Assembly: GCA_963974935.1 (NCBI GenBank)
Contig: CAXBEV010000009.1
Coordinates: 78,357 to 142,356 of the forward strand
Origin: UBA4479 sp963974935
Lineage (GTDB): Bacteria > Pseudomonadota > Alphaproteobacteria > Rhodospirillales > Casp-alpha2
DNA length: 64,000 nt
Direction: 5' to 3'
In this document: piece after piece, positions 7,912-16,848 of the stretch
How positions within the stretch are numbered: the stretch's first letter is position 1
Layout of the letters: each line of letters opens with the position of its first letter
Program-made: the position numbers and the translations under genes
Notes under the pieces: model-generated
Told to the model about the DNA's origin: nothing
Seen by the model: only the letters and a program-made list of their open reading frames with translations
Databases searched by the model: none

Positions 7912-10746
7912 TCACGCTGCAGCCGCGTCGCGGTGGCGGACCGCATCGACGCAGCGGTGACAAAGTGTTTCGTGCTCGCTGTCCGCGCCGACCTCGTCCA
8001 AGACTTTCCAGCAGCGCTCGCATTTGTCGCCGGGCGCTTTTTCAACGACGACGGCAACGCCGGCGACGTCCTCTAAGCGATACGCGTCCGCGGGCGCATC
8101 ACCATCGGCAAATGTGATACCGGACGTGATGCAGAGCGTCGCCATATCCATATCAGCCACAGCATCGCGCAAGTCCGCATCGGCATAAACCACCGGGTGC
8201 GCCTGCAGGCTAGCACCGATTTCTTTGTTGGCGCGGGCCACTTCGAGGGCACCGGTAATCACCCGCCGTAAGCTACGCACTTTCGACCATTTGGTATTCA
8301 GCACATCGTCCGCCCACGTGGCCGGCACGTCCGGATAGGTACGCAGATGCACGGAGTTGCCTGCACCGCGATCCGGATGGCGAGCAAGCCAGGCTTCTTC
8401 GGCGGTGAAGCAGAGCACCGGCGCCAACCATGCGGTCAGATGATCAAACAAGATATCCAACACCGTCCTGACCGCCCGGCGCTCAAGCGAATCGGCACGG
8501 TCGCAATACAACGAATCTTTGCGAATATCAAAATAAAACGCCGATAAATCGACGGCGCAGAACGTGTGCAGTTCAGCAAAGAATGGCTGGAAATCAAAGT
8601 CCGTGCACGCTTTGCGGAGTGACACATCCAGGCCATGCAGACGGCCCAACACCCAGCGCTCAAGCTCCGGCAATTCCGCAACATCGTTGATCCGCTCGGC
8701 CTCGTCGAATTCGGCGACGTTGCCCAAGATATAGCGCAGCGTGTTGCGCAGTCGGCGATAAATGTCGGCTTGCTGTTTGACGATTTCAGGCCCAATGCGC
8801 AGGTCTTCGGAATAGTCCGAGTTGACGACCCAGATGCGCAGAATGTCGGCGCCATATTGGCTGATGACGTCTTGCGGCGCGACCACGTTGCCGATGGATT
8901 TTGACATTTTCTGGCCGTCTTCAGCCATGACGAACCCATGCGTCAGCACCGCATCATAGGGCGCACGGCCCCGTGTGCCGCAGCTTTCGAGCAGTGACGA
9001 GTGGAACCAGCCGCGATGCTGATCGGAGCCTTCAAGATACAAAGATGCCGGCCATGAAAGATCTTCCCAAGGGCCGTCTTCGAGCACGAATGCGTGCGTG
9101 CAGCCGCTGTCGAACCACACGTCCAAGATATCGGTGACCTGCTCGTAATCGTCGGGATTGCGATCTGGACCCAAGAACCTGGACGGGTCGGACGCAAACC
9201 AAGCGTCCGCACCTTCTTCTTTGAACGCTGTGATAATACGGTCCAACACGGCTTGATCGCGCAACGGCTCGCCGGTGTTCTTGTCAACGAATACCGTGAT
9301 CGGTACGCCCCAGGCGCGCTGACGCGACACCACCCAATCTGGGCGGTCTGCGATCATACCGCGCAGGCGCTTTTGGCCAGACGCCGGCACGAACCGGGTG
9401 TCGTCAATCGCTTTGAGGGCTGTCTCGCGGAGCCCGTTGGTCTCCATGGAGATAAACCACTGCGCCGTGTTGCGGAAAATCAGCGGTTTTTTCGAGCGCC
9501 ACGAATGTGGATAGCGGTGTTTCAGTTTGCCTTTGCCGAGCAGTCCGCCTGCCTCGTTCAAAACGTCGGCAACATGGTCATTGCATTTGTAGACATGCTC
9601 GCCTGCAAACAGCGGCACGTGATCAAAATAGGTGCCGTTTTCACTGACCGTCTGCGGCACTTCGACGCCGTTCTGCATACCGAGCACCCAGTCGTCCGCG
9701 CCATGGCCAGGCGCGATGTGCACGACGCCGGTACCTTCATCGGTAGTCGCAAAACCAGCCGCCAGCGCAGGCACGTCAAATTCATAGCCTTGGCCCCGCA
9801 ACGGATGCGCGCAGATGGTGCCGGCCATATCGGCGCCTTTGAGAGTCGCTTTAACCTCATGTGACGTGATCCCGCAGGCATTGGTAAACGCGTCCAACAG
9901 CGCCTGCGCGACGAGCAGTTTTTCGCCGGTCTTGGCCATAGAGTTTTCAGCGACGCCCGTCACCTCAATCACCGCATAGTCGATGGCCGCACCATAAGCG
10001 ACGGCACGGTTGCCGGGCATGGTCCAAGGCGTTGTTGTCCAGATGACGATGGCCGCCCCTTCAAGCGCCGGCACAGATGCCGTGATCACCGGGAAGCGGA
10101 CATAAATCGTCGTCGACGTATGGTCGTAGTATTCCACTTCGGCTTCGGCTAGCGCGGTCTTTTCGACCGGCGACCACATCACCGGCTTGGAGCCACGATA
10201 CAACGAGCCGTCCATCAGGAATTTGCCGAGCTCGCCGGCAATCGTCGCCTCGGCGGCATAGGTCATGGTGGTGTACGGATGATCCCAATCGCCCATCACG
10301 CCCAAACGTTTGAATTCTTCGCGCTGCACGTCGATCCAATGGTCGGCGAACTCGCGACATTCTTTGCGGAACTCGACGATCGGCACCGCGTCTTTGTCCA
10401 TTTTCTTGGCGCGATATTGTTCTTCGATTTTCCATTCGATGGGCAGGCCGTGGCAATCCCAACCGGGCACATAGCGCACGTCTTTGCCTAGCATCTGCTG
10501 GGTGCGGTTGATAACGTCTTTGAGGATTTTGTTGAGCGCATGACCGATGTGCAGGTGGCCGTTCGCATAGGGTGGGCCATCGTGCAGGATGAACTTTTCG
10601 CGGCCCGCAGAAATTCGCGCACGCTCCCCTTCGAAGTCGGAGTCTGCCCAATACGCCAGCAATTCAGGCTCGCGTTGCGGCAGGCCGGCCTTCATCGGAA
10701 AGTCGGTTTTCGGTAAAAAGATCGTGGCTTTGTAATCTACGCTCAT
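7912..10746 (-). CDS. ileS: isoleucyl-tRNA synthetase
   Basis: Class I synthetase charging tRNA-Ile, with a CP1 domain that edits Val-tRNA-Ile. The HIGH motif is in PPYANGHLHIGHALNK near the N-terminus, the KMSKS motif is in GQKMSKSIGN, and a C-terminal zinc finger CERCW...CHRC is present. The long frame begins at 10794 inside ribF; the ATG at 10746 (MSVDYKATIFLPKT) gives the family's usual N-terminus and length (944 residues) and starts 17 bases after the ribF stop. It sits in the ribF-ileS-lspA order common in proteobacteria. Confidence 0.96.
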   Translation of the reverse strand: MSVDYKATIFLPKTDFPMKAGLPQREPELLAYWADSDFEGERARISAGREKFILHDGPPYANGHLHIGHALNKILKDVINRTQQMLGKDVRYVPGWDCHGLPIEWKIEEQYRAKKMDKDAVPIVEFRKECREFADHWIDVQREEFKRLGVMGDWDHPYTTMTYAAEATIAGELGKFLMDGSLYRGSKPVMWSPVEKTALAEAEVEYYDHTSTTIYVRFPVITASVPALEGAAIVIWTTTPWTMPGNRAVAYGAAIDYAVIEVTGVAENSMAKTGEKLLVAQALLDAFTNACGITSHEVKATLKGADMAGTICAHPLRGQGYEFDVPALAAGFATTDEGTGVVHIAPGHGADDWVLGMQNGVEVPQTVSENGTYFDHVPLFAGEHVYKCNDHVADVLNEAGGLLGKGKLKHRYPHSWRSKKPLIFRNTAQWFISMETNGLRETALKAIDDTRFVPASGQKRLRGMIADRPDWVVSRQRAWGVPITVFVDKNTGEPLRDQAVLDRIITAFKEEGADAWFASDPSRFLGPDRNPDDYEQVTDILDVWFDSGCTHAFVLEDGPWEDLSWPASLYLEGSDQHRGWFHSSLLESCGTRGRAPYDAVLTHGFVMAEDGQKMSKSIGNVVAPQDVISQYGADILRIWVVNSDYSEDLRIGPEIVKQQADIYRRLRNTLRYILGNVAEFDEAERINDVAELPELERWVLGRLHGLDVSLRKACTDFDFQPFFAELHTFCAVDLSAFYFDIRKDSLYCDRADSLERRAVRTVLDILFDHLTAWLAPVLCFTAEEAWLARHPDRGAGNSVHLRTYPDVPATWADDVLNTKWSKVRSLRRVITGALEVARANKEIGASLQAHPVVYADADLRDAVADMDMATLCITSGITFADGDAPADAYRLEDVAGVAVVVEKAPGDKCERCWKVLDEVGADSEHETLCHRCVDAVRHRDAAAA

Positions 10747-10763
10747 CGGTTCAAACTTTACTT

Positions 10764-11702
10764 TTACTGCAATAGGGTTCGCGCGGACACGCAATCGTCG
10801 GCGATTTGTGCCTTTAAAGCATCCAGTCCGTCAAATTTCTTTTCAGGCCGGATCATTTCGAGCAGCGACACGTTCAGGCGCTCGCCATAGATATCGGCGT
10901 CAAAATCGAACAAATGCACCTCAAGGCGCGGGGCATTGCCGTTGACGGTGGGCCGGCTGCCGAGGTTGGCAACACCGTTGATGAGGCTGCCGTCGGCACG
11001 CAAAGCCCGCACTGCATAAACCCCAAATGCCGGATGAATATAGCCGCCGAGCGCAATATTCGCAGTCGGAAACCCAATGGTGCGGCCCAATTTATCGCCG
11101 CCCATGACCCGTCCCGAAATCGCAAACGGGCGGCCCAACACGTCGGCGGCTGCCTGCATTTGGCCTGCCTGCACCAATTCCCGCACCCGGCTTGATGAAT
11201 ATAGCCCGCCGCCGTCATCAGATGCAGCGGACACAACCGTGAAATCAAAGCCCATTTCGCGCCCGGCACTGAGCAACGTCGCGCATGTGCCTTGTCGCTT
11301 ATGGCCAAATTTAAAGTCATAGCCGGCGACCATGTGGCGCACACCCAGCCCTTTAACCAAATAGTCTTCGATGAACGCCTGCGCGGATTGCTGCGAAAAC
11401 GCCATGTCAAAGCGTTGCGCAATCATGAAATCGACGCCGAGCGCTTTAATCGCTTCGGCTTTGGCACGAAACGGCGTCAGGCGGAACGGGGCAACGTCCG
11501 GCTGAAAAATGCAACGGGGGTGCGGTTCGAACGTCAAAACACCCCAGGCGTGACCGCCCGCTTCCGCCAACGTACCGGCCTCACCGATCACGGTTTGATG
11601 ACCCATGTGCACGCCATCAAAATTGCCAACCGCGATCACGGCGCCACGGTGAGACGCCGCAAGCGCGCCCGCCGATCCAACTGCTTGTCTGTAAATCCGC
11701 AT
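10764..11702 (-). CDS. ribF: bifunctional riboflavin kinase / FAD synthetase
   Basis: Phosphorylates riboflavin to FMN and adenylylates FMN to FAD. The N-terminal nucleotidyltransferase domain shows GNFDGVHMGHQ (residues about 27-37), and the C-terminal flavokinase domain shows the G.G..LGRTIGFPTANI element near residue 200 followed by the VYAV segment. Length 312 is normal. It starts with ATG at 11702 and opens the minus-strand run that continues into ileS and lspA. Confidence 0.95.
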   Translation of the reverse strand: MRIYRQAVGSAGALAASHRGAVIAVGNFDGVHMGHQTVIGEAGTLAEAGGHAWGVLTFEPHPRCIFQPDVAPFRLTPFRAKAEAIKALGVDFMIAQRFDMAFSQQSAQAFIEDYLVKGLGVRHMVAGYDFKFGHKRQGTCATLLSAGREMGFDFTVVSAASDDGGGLYSSSRVRELVQAGQMQAAADVLGRPFAISGRVMGGDKLGRTIGFPTANIALGGYIHPAFGVYAVRALRADGSLINGVANLGSRPTVNGNAPRLEVHLFDFDADIYGERLNVSLLEMIRPEKKFDGLDALKAQIADDCVSARTLLQ

Positions 11703-11776
11703 GGTCCCGGAAAGTGTCAGCAGGCCCGCAATCGGTCAAGCTTCATGGTATCGCCGAAACTTCATTTGAATAAGAA

Positions 11777-11805
11777 AAAGGGCGCCGGACAATCCGGCGC
11801 CCTTT
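11777..11805 (-). terminator. intrinsic terminator after the MaoC-like gene
   Basis: A perfect 13-bp stem (11777-11789 with 11793-11805) with a 3-base loop. Read on the minus strand it is followed by TTTTTCTT, the classic form of a rho-independent terminator. It lies 20 bases past the stop of the MaoC-like gene, and separates that gene from ribF, which should therefore have its own promoter. Confidence 0.88.
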
Positions 11806-11825
11806 CAAACAAAATGCGTTTGGCG

Positions 11826-12278
11826 TTACTTTACGCGCGACGGCACCATGATGGTGGCTTCGCCATCGATGACGACTTTGTCACCGACCATACATTGCGT
11901 GCTCAGCTTGATGAATTTCTTTTCCGGCATCAGCTCGGTCACCGTGCAGTGTGCCGCCACGGTATCGCCGACGCGCACAGGCGCTTTGAACTTCAAGGTT
12001 TGAGCAACGTAGATACAACCCGGCCCCGGCATCTTGGTACCGATCACGGTTGAAATGAAGCCCGCCGACAGCATACCGTGCGCGATGCGACCTTCGAACA
12101 TGGTCTGGGACGCGAACTCATGGTTCAGGTGCACCGGGTTGGTGTCGCCGGAAATACCGGCAAACACAACGATATCGGTGTCGGTGATGGTCTTTGCAAA
12201 GACATCATGCATCCCGACTTCAAGATCTTCGAAATAGTAGCCATGGAGTTTATCCATGGGATTGGTCATCTGGTCCAT
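11826..12278 (-). CDS. MaoC-like (R)-specific enoyl-CoA hydratase / hot-dog fold protein
   Basis: Hot-dog fold protein of the MaoC dehydratase family, 150 residues. The hydratase 2 motif is clear as SGDTNPVHLNHEFA (catalytic Asp and His) around residues 44-57, followed by the AHGMLSAGFIS helix. Such proteins hydrate trans-2-enoyl-CoA to (R)-3-hydroxyacyl-CoA, but many small members have unknown substrates. AAGGAT lies 7 bases upstream of the ATG. It is monocistronic, with a strong terminator behind it and divergent from the M23 peptidase gene. Confidence 0.85.
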   Translation of the reverse strand: MDQMTNPMDKLHGYYFEDLEVGMHDVFAKTITDTDIVVFAGISGDTNPVHLNHEFASQTMFEGRIAHGMLSAGFISTVIGTKMPGPGCIYVAQTLKFKAPVRVGDTVAAHCTVTELMPEKKFIKLSTQCMVGDKVVIDGEATIMVPSRVK

Positions 12279-12431
12279 CCGGCGTATCCTTGTTTACAAA
12301 TTTAGGCGCGTTCGCATTCGCAATAAACGCGTGCGGTGCAATATAGAGGTTTAGGCTTTCCCCAGCAAGAAACGCTTTTTTAGCGGTTGCAGAGCAATAT
12401 AAAACGCAAATATCGGCAGATCAGGGTGCAT

Positions 12432-13442
12432 ATGCGAAATCACACGAAAATACGCAAATGGCGGACAGCACTGCTGGTTTGTGGGATATTTATCGCGAGT
12501 CCCGCCACCGCTGAGCCTAAGCCAACGCTGGATTTACCGATTGATTGCCGCATCGGCGAAGATTGTTGGCTGGTGAATTTCGTCGATCGTGACCCCGGCC
12601 CCGGGCGCACAGACTTTCGCTGCGGCGATTTGAGCTATGACACTCACAAAGGCACGGACATTGCGCTCGCCAATCGTGCCACGATGCGCCGTGGCGTCGC
12701 CGTGCTCGCCGCCGCCCCTGGCCGCGTTGCGCGCATCCGTGACGGCATGGGCGAGACCGGAAAGTTGACATCATCTGCTGATCTTAAAGGGCGCGATTGC
12801 GGCAACGGTATCGTGATTGAGCACGAAGGCGACTGGAGCACGCAATACTGCCATATGAAAGCAGGCTCGCTGGCCGTCGCTGAGGGCAGCCAAGTGATGC
12901 GTGGCCAGCGGATCGGGGAGGTCGGCCTATCGGGTCGCACCGAATTTCCGCACATCCACATCACCGTCCGCAAAGGTAACACCGTGATCGACCCGTTTAC
13001 CGGCGAGTCGCAAATGGCCGCCTGTGATAGAACATCAAGAATGGACGGCTTATGGTCTGAGACCGCGCGCAAAGACCTCGCCTATCCCGGCCCGCAACCG
13101 TTCAACATCGGCTTCGACGATGCCGTGCCGTACATCGACAACATTCGTGCCGGCATTATGAACGAAAGTTCTTTTTCATCCGACTCAGCTGTGTTCGTAT
13201 TTTGGGCAGAGAGTTACTCACTCCTGGCCGACGATGATGTGCGCCTGACCTTGCTCGGTCCCGATGGTGACACTGTAAGCGATAGCCGCATTCGGATTGA
13301 AAAAACGCTGGCCCGATATTTTCGCTTCGTCGGGCGCAAAAAACCCACCGAGGGATGGCCAGTAGGCACCTACACCGGCGAGATCGCCATCACCCGGGAC
13401 GGCATCACGACGACAAAACGCGCCAGCGCCAAAATCAAATAA
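12432..13442 (+). CDS. secreted M23 family metallopeptidase (LytM domain)
   Basis: Predicted periplasmic or secreted peptidoglycan hydrolase. The frame opens at 12387, but the ATG at 12432 has AGGG 6 bases upstream and starts directly with a signal peptide (RKWRTALLVCGIFIASPATA), so it is chosen (336 residues). The zinc ligands are visible: HKGTD (first His and Asp) and HIHI, with another His in QYCHMK. All ligands are present, so it should be active rather than an EnvC/NlpD-type activator. The roughly 120 residues after the catalytic domain are not recognised. It converges on the next gene with one base between stops. Confidence 0.87.
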   Translation: MRNHTKIRKWRTALLVCGIFIASPATAEPKPTLDLPIDCRIGEDCWLVNFVDRDPGPGRTDFRCGDLSYDTHKGTDIALANRATMRRGVAVLAAAPGRVARIRDGMGETGKLTSSADLKGRDCGNGIVIEHEGDWSTQYCHMKAGSLAVAEGSQVMRGQRIGEVGLSGRTEFPHIHITVRKGNTVIDPFTGESQMAACDRTSRMDGLWSETARKDLAYPGPQPFNIGFDDAVPYIDNIRAGIMNESSFSSDSAVFVFWAESYSLLADDDVRLTLLGPDGDTVSDSRIRIEKTLARYFRFVGRKKPTEGWPVGTYTGEIAITRDGITTTKRASAKIK

Positions 13443-13443
13443 T

Positions 13444-13860
13444 CTAAAGACGCTTCTTGCGGCGCACCAACTTCGGCGTAACCCGGAGTCCGCGCTTGCC
13501 GACATCTTCGGTCGTTCCCGTTTTCGCAGACTTGGCCGCTTTCGGGGCGTCGGCCAAAAAATCATCCGGTCTGAACAACGGCGGCGGTTTTGGCCGTTTC
13601 GCCGCATCGTCACGGGCGCGGATGCTTTCCAAGGTACGAGATACAATTGGATGTAGGTCCGGTCGCTTTCTGACTTTTTCAAAATGCATTTGGCCGATGT
13701 GCTGCACGGCGCGGCGGATTTTATCCGGACGCATTTGCTGTTCGAGGTGCAGGGTATACGCGGCCAGTGTCCACGCATGCGCAGGTGCATAGCTCAGGCC
13801 GTGCCGCGCACACCATTCGATAAAATCTTGCCAATTTTTTTGTTTGCTCGCTGCCGCCAA
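13444..13860 (-). CDS. stand-alone SAM-like (recombinase core-binding type) domain protein
   Basis: Small basic protein of 138 residues. Residues about 8-85 (WQDFIEWCARHGLS..., AAYTLHLEQ, KIRRAVQHIGQMH, HPIVSRTLESIR) resemble the N-terminal SAM-like core-binding domain of tyrosine recombinases. No catalytic domain follows: only a Pro-rich linker and a Lys/Arg-rich tail ending VRRKKRL. Start is TTG at 13860; no ATG or GTG exists between the upstream stop and this codon, and GGAG sits 8 bases before it. It could be a DNA-binding protein derived from a recombinase or a remnant of one. No partner catalytic gene is nearby. Confidence 0.6.
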   Translation of the reverse strand: MAAASKQKNWQDFIEWCARHGLSYAPAHAWTLAAYTLHLEQQMRPDKIRRAVQHIGQMHFEKVRKRPDLHPIVSRTLESIRARDDAAKRPKPPPLFRPDDFLADAPKAAKSAKTGTTEDVGKRGLRVTPKLVRRKKRL

Positions 13861-14014
13861 GAGCTGCTCTCCGACACATGGTGCTTTTCATCCGCACCGG
13901 ACCCGAATATTGAATAGGGCGCAAAATCGTTGTCCGTTAAGGATACGCCCGGGAAGGCCTGCTGGCCAAGACAACCCGTGTCAATCTAGGCCAAGACAGA
14001 CCAGGAGATCATCC

Positions 14015-15097
14015 ATGTCGAAACGCACGCTCAGCATTGCCGCCATCCCAGGTGACGGTATCGGACCCGAAGTCATTGATGCCGGCATGGAGGTGTTGAA
14101 GGCTGTCGCAAAGCGCGACGGCGGCTTTCAGATCAAGTCCGAACGTTTCGACTGGGGCTCGGATCGCTATCTGAAGAAGGGTGATTTTCTGCCGGACAAC
14201 GCGTTGGATACGCTGCGGGCGTTCGATGCTATTTTCTTTGGCTCTGCCGGCGATCCGCGCATTCCCGACCACGTGACACTGTGGGGACTGCGTCTGAAAA
14301 TCTGCCAGAGTCTGGATCAATACGCCAATGTGCGCCCGGCGCGGCTGTTACCCGGCATCAAAGGCCCGCTCCGCGACGTCACCGCAAAGCAACTGGATTG
14401 GGTGATCGTCAGGGAAAATTCCGAAGGTGAATACGCCGGCGCGGGTGGCCGTGTTCACCAAGGTCTCCCGGAAGAGGTTGGCTTGGATATTTCCGTGTTC
14501 ACACGTAACGGGGTGGAGCGCATTCAACGCTTCGCGTTCGAGCTCGCAAGCGCGCGCCCGCGTAAAAAACTGACCTTGGTGACCAAATCGAACGCACAGC
14601 GTCACGGCATGGTGTTTTGGGATTCGGTGTTCGAGCGCGTCAAAGCGGACTACCCTGATGTCGAGACCGACAAGATGCTGGTCGACGCCATGACCACACG
14701 CATGGTGTTGCAGCCGGAAAGCATCGACACCGTGGTCGCCACCAACCTGCACGCCGATGTGCTGTCGGATTTGGCGGCCGCATTGACCGGCTCGCTCGGC
14801 ATTGCGCCAACCGGCAACATTCGCCCAGAAGGCGACGCGCCGTCGATGTTTGAGCCGATCCACGGCTCGGCCTTCGATATCATGGGCAAAGGCATCGCCA
14901 ATCCACTGGGTGCGTTTTGGTCGGGCGCGATGCTGCTGGAAAACCAGGGCGAGCTTGCGGCTGCCACGCGCTTGATGCAGGCTATTGAGCGGGTCACTGG
15001 TGAAGGCAAACACCTGCCCCGCGACCTCGGCGGCAAAGCCGGCACGAAAGAGGTCACCGAGGCTGTATTGGAAGCGATCCGCACCGCCAACGATTGA
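14015..15097 (+). CDS. tartrate dehydrogenase / D-malate dehydrogenase family (isopropylmalate dehydrogenase fold)
   Basis: NAD-dependent beta-decarboxylating dehydrogenase of the IMDH/ICDH family, 360 residues. It shows AAIPGDGIGPEVI at the N-terminus, VRENSEGEYAGAGGR in the middle, and the metal/NAD region ATNLHADVLSDLAAALTGSLG plus EPIHGSAFDI near the C-terminus. The WGLRLKICQSLDQYANVRPARLLPG segment is characteristic of the TtuC/DmlA branch (tartrate or D-malate) rather than LeuB. The open frame extends to 13844, but ATG 14015 with AGGAGA 6 bases upstream is clearly the start. No transporter or regulator adjoins to fix the substrate. Confidence 0.85.
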   Translation: MSKRTLSIAAIPGDGIGPEVIDAGMEVLKAVAKRDGGFQIKSERFDWGSDRYLKKGDFLPDNALDTLRAFDAIFFGSAGDPRIPDHVTLWGLRLKICQSLDQYANVRPARLLPGIKGPLRDVTAKQLDWVIVRENSEGEYAGAGGRVHQGLPEEVGLDISVFTRNGVERIQRFAFELASARPRKKLTLVTKSNAQRHGMVFWDSVFERVKADYPDVETDKMLVDAMTTRMVLQPESIDTVVATNLHADVLSDLAAALTGSLGIAPTGNIRPEGDAPSMFEPIHGSAFDIMGKGIANPLGAFWSGAMLLENQGELAAATRLMQAIERVTGEGKHLPRDLGGKAGTKEVTEAVLEAIRTAND

Positions 15098-15128
15098 TCT
15101 GGATGCTTCACAACGCCATATAACGGTT

Positions 15129-15794
15129 ATGCGCAAAAGTATTCTGCTTACCGGACTCTCGATTGGTTTGTTGATCGCCGCAACGGCGACAGCGACGACC
15201 CGAACTGTGCCGATTGCATCAGACCTGACAGCGAACGGCTGGAAAGTCCTGGCCTTCGACGGCATCCCACAAACACAGTTTACCGGCACCACTGAAGGCG
15301 TACTCGAAGTACGCGCAGATCGAAGCTCCAGTGTGCTTTATCGTGCCATTGATGACGGTCCGAAAATGCCCAGCGAACTTTCATGGTCCTGGCAAGTTAT
15401 TGATGCACTACCGTCAACCGACCTCAACAAAACAGACGGCGATGACCGAGTGTTGGCCCTGCACATCGGATTTGCCGACGACAGCTTTATGTCACGGCTG
15501 AAAGGCACGATGTCGCCCTTCGCTAGGGGCCGCGTGCTGACCTATGTTTGGGGCGGTGCCCGTGAAACATCATTCGCGCACCCGCACTTGCCCGACAACG
15601 GTTTTATGATCATCCGCCGCACAGCTTCAACGCCGAGCGACACATGGTTCCAAGAAACCGTCGATCTAGCCGCCGACTACCAACGCGCTTTTGGTGAGGC
15701 ACCGCCATCGGTTGCCTTCGTCGGTGTTTCAGGAGATGCCGACGATATCGCCGCGATGTCCTTCGGTAAGATCAAAGATATTGAGTTCAAGTAA
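15129..15794 (+). CDS. DUF3047 family secreted protein
   Basis: A 221-residue protein with a signal peptide (residues 1-23, ending ATATA). The mature part has the pattern I associate with DUF3047: a WSW segment, then GDDRVLALHIGF, then VLTYVWGG. The family is periplasmic and of unknown function. Start ATG 15129 is chosen because it opens directly onto the signal peptide; the longer frame overlaps the dehydrogenase gene. It follows that gene by 31 bases, so co-transcription is likely. It is convergent with the malate/lactate dehydrogenase gene. Confidence 0.75.
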   Translation: MRKSILLTGLSIGLLIAATATATTRTVPIASDLTANGWKVLAFDGIPQTQFTGTTEGVLEVRADRSSSVLYRAIDDGPKMPSELSWSWQVIDALPSTDLNKTDGDDRVLALHIGFADDSFMSRLKGTMSPFARGRVLTYVWGGARETSFAHPHLPDNGFMIIRRTASTPSDTWFQETVDLAADYQRAFGEAPPSVAFVGVSGDADDIAAMSFGKIKDIEFK

Positions 15795-15801
15795 CGGGCT
15801 T

Positions 15802-16827
15802 CTAAGCGTCGGCTAATCGGCGCACCTCGTTCAGTACACTCGATTTCACAGGGACACCGTCGATCAACGCCTGTGTGCGCAACGACTGCTCACGCTCGCC
15901 GGCCATGATCACCGGGTGATTGGAATCCGCTGCGGGTGTGGCGTGAATGGTATCTCGAAATCGTCCCATCGCCGCCAAGAACGCGTCGATGCCGATCAGG
16001 CGTCCGGCATCGATAAACAAAAAGAAATGACCGACATGTTGCGGCTGATCGATGGCGTCACTCCACGAGCCGACCTTGTCCAACGACGCGGCGCCGTTCA
16101 TCACGTTGGCCAGAATATCGACCCCCATGGACAGGCCTGATCCCTTGTGGCCACCAACGGCGACCAGCAGGCCGTCCAGTGCGCGGGCAGGGTCGGTGGT
16201 TGGCTGACCGTCTGCATCCACAGCCCAGCCGGGCGGGATGGTTTCGCCAGCATCGCGGGCCATGCGAATTTTGCCGCGCGCGGCCACGCTCATCGCCATA
16301 TCCAACATGAAATGCGGCGCATCGGGGCAAGGGGCAGCAATACAAATCGGGTTATTGCCGATCCGCGCTGCCGACCCGCCAAACGGCGGCATCGTCGCAG
16401 ACGCGCCGGTACCGGCGACCATCACATAGCCGGCGTCAACGGCTTTAAGCGCGTACGGAATCATCGCACCAAGGTGATTGCTGGCATGACAACCGACATA
16501 AGCAATACCGGTCTTCGCCGCCATCTTGAGGCCAGCCCGCACCGCCGCCTCTGCAACCACCGGGCCCAAAGCGTTCCGACCGTCGACCATCGCCAGCGCA
16601 GCGGCCCGATGCTCCAACACCGGCACCGCCAACGGGTCGACCGCGCCATTCGTCAGCCGCTCAATATACGTCGATAGCCGCAACACGCCGTGTGTCGGGA
16701 TACCCACCATGTCGCCTTCAATCAGTACACGACTGACGCTCGCCGCATCGGCATCCCGCATGCCGGCACGGCGCAGCGCTTTATTGGAAAGCGCAGTTAA
16801 GTCGTCAACGGCAATACGTTCGTGCAG
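15802..16827 (-). CDS. malate/L-lactate dehydrogenase family oxidoreductase (COG2055), CTG start
   Basis: NAD(P)-dependent 2-hydroxyacid dehydrogenase of the MDH/LDH/ureidoglycolate/sulfolactate type, 341 residues with the start chosen. Visible signatures are GIPTHGVLRLSTYIERL, HASNHLGAMIPYA and GHKGSGLSMGVDILANV. The first in-frame ATG (16761) would delete the first helix, yet the frame upstream is clearly homologous (HERIAVDDLTALSNKALRRAG). Back to the in-frame stop there is no ATG, GTG or TTG. A CTG at 16827 has GAGGA 7 bases upstream, so initiation at CTG is inferred. It begins 21 bases after the DUF547 gene, likely the same operon. Substrate unknown. Confidence 0.8.
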   Translation of the reverse strand: MHERIAVDDLTALSNKALRRAGMRDADAASVSRVLIEGDMVGIPTHGVLRLSTYIERLTNGAVDPLAVPVLEHRAAALAMVDGRNALGPVVAEAAVRAGLKMAAKTGIAYVGCHASNHLGAMIPYALKAVDAGYVMVAGTGASATMPPFGGSAARIGNNPICIAAPCPDAPHFMLDMAMSVAARGKIRMARDAGETIPPGWAVDADGQPTTDPARALDGLLVAVGGHKGSGLSMGVDILANVMNGAASLDKVGSWSDAIDQPQHVGHFFLFIDAGRLIGIDAFLAAMGRFRDTIHATPAADSNHPVIMAGEREQSLRTQALIDGVPVKSSVLNEVRRLADA

Positions 16828-16848
16828 GGGATTGTCCTCAGCTTGCGT

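Noticed and set aside
13964..13998. 10-base direct repeat GGCCAAGACA, 25 bases apart, upstream of the tartrate/malate dehydrogenase gene
   Set aside because: Could be an operator pair but is short, GC-rich and has no regulator gene beside it; not enough to call.
14348..15292. 314-codon minus-strand frame across the tartrate/malate dehydrogenase gene
   Set aside because: Mirror of a well-supported gene; composition (His, Gln, Arg rich) is that of an antisense frame.
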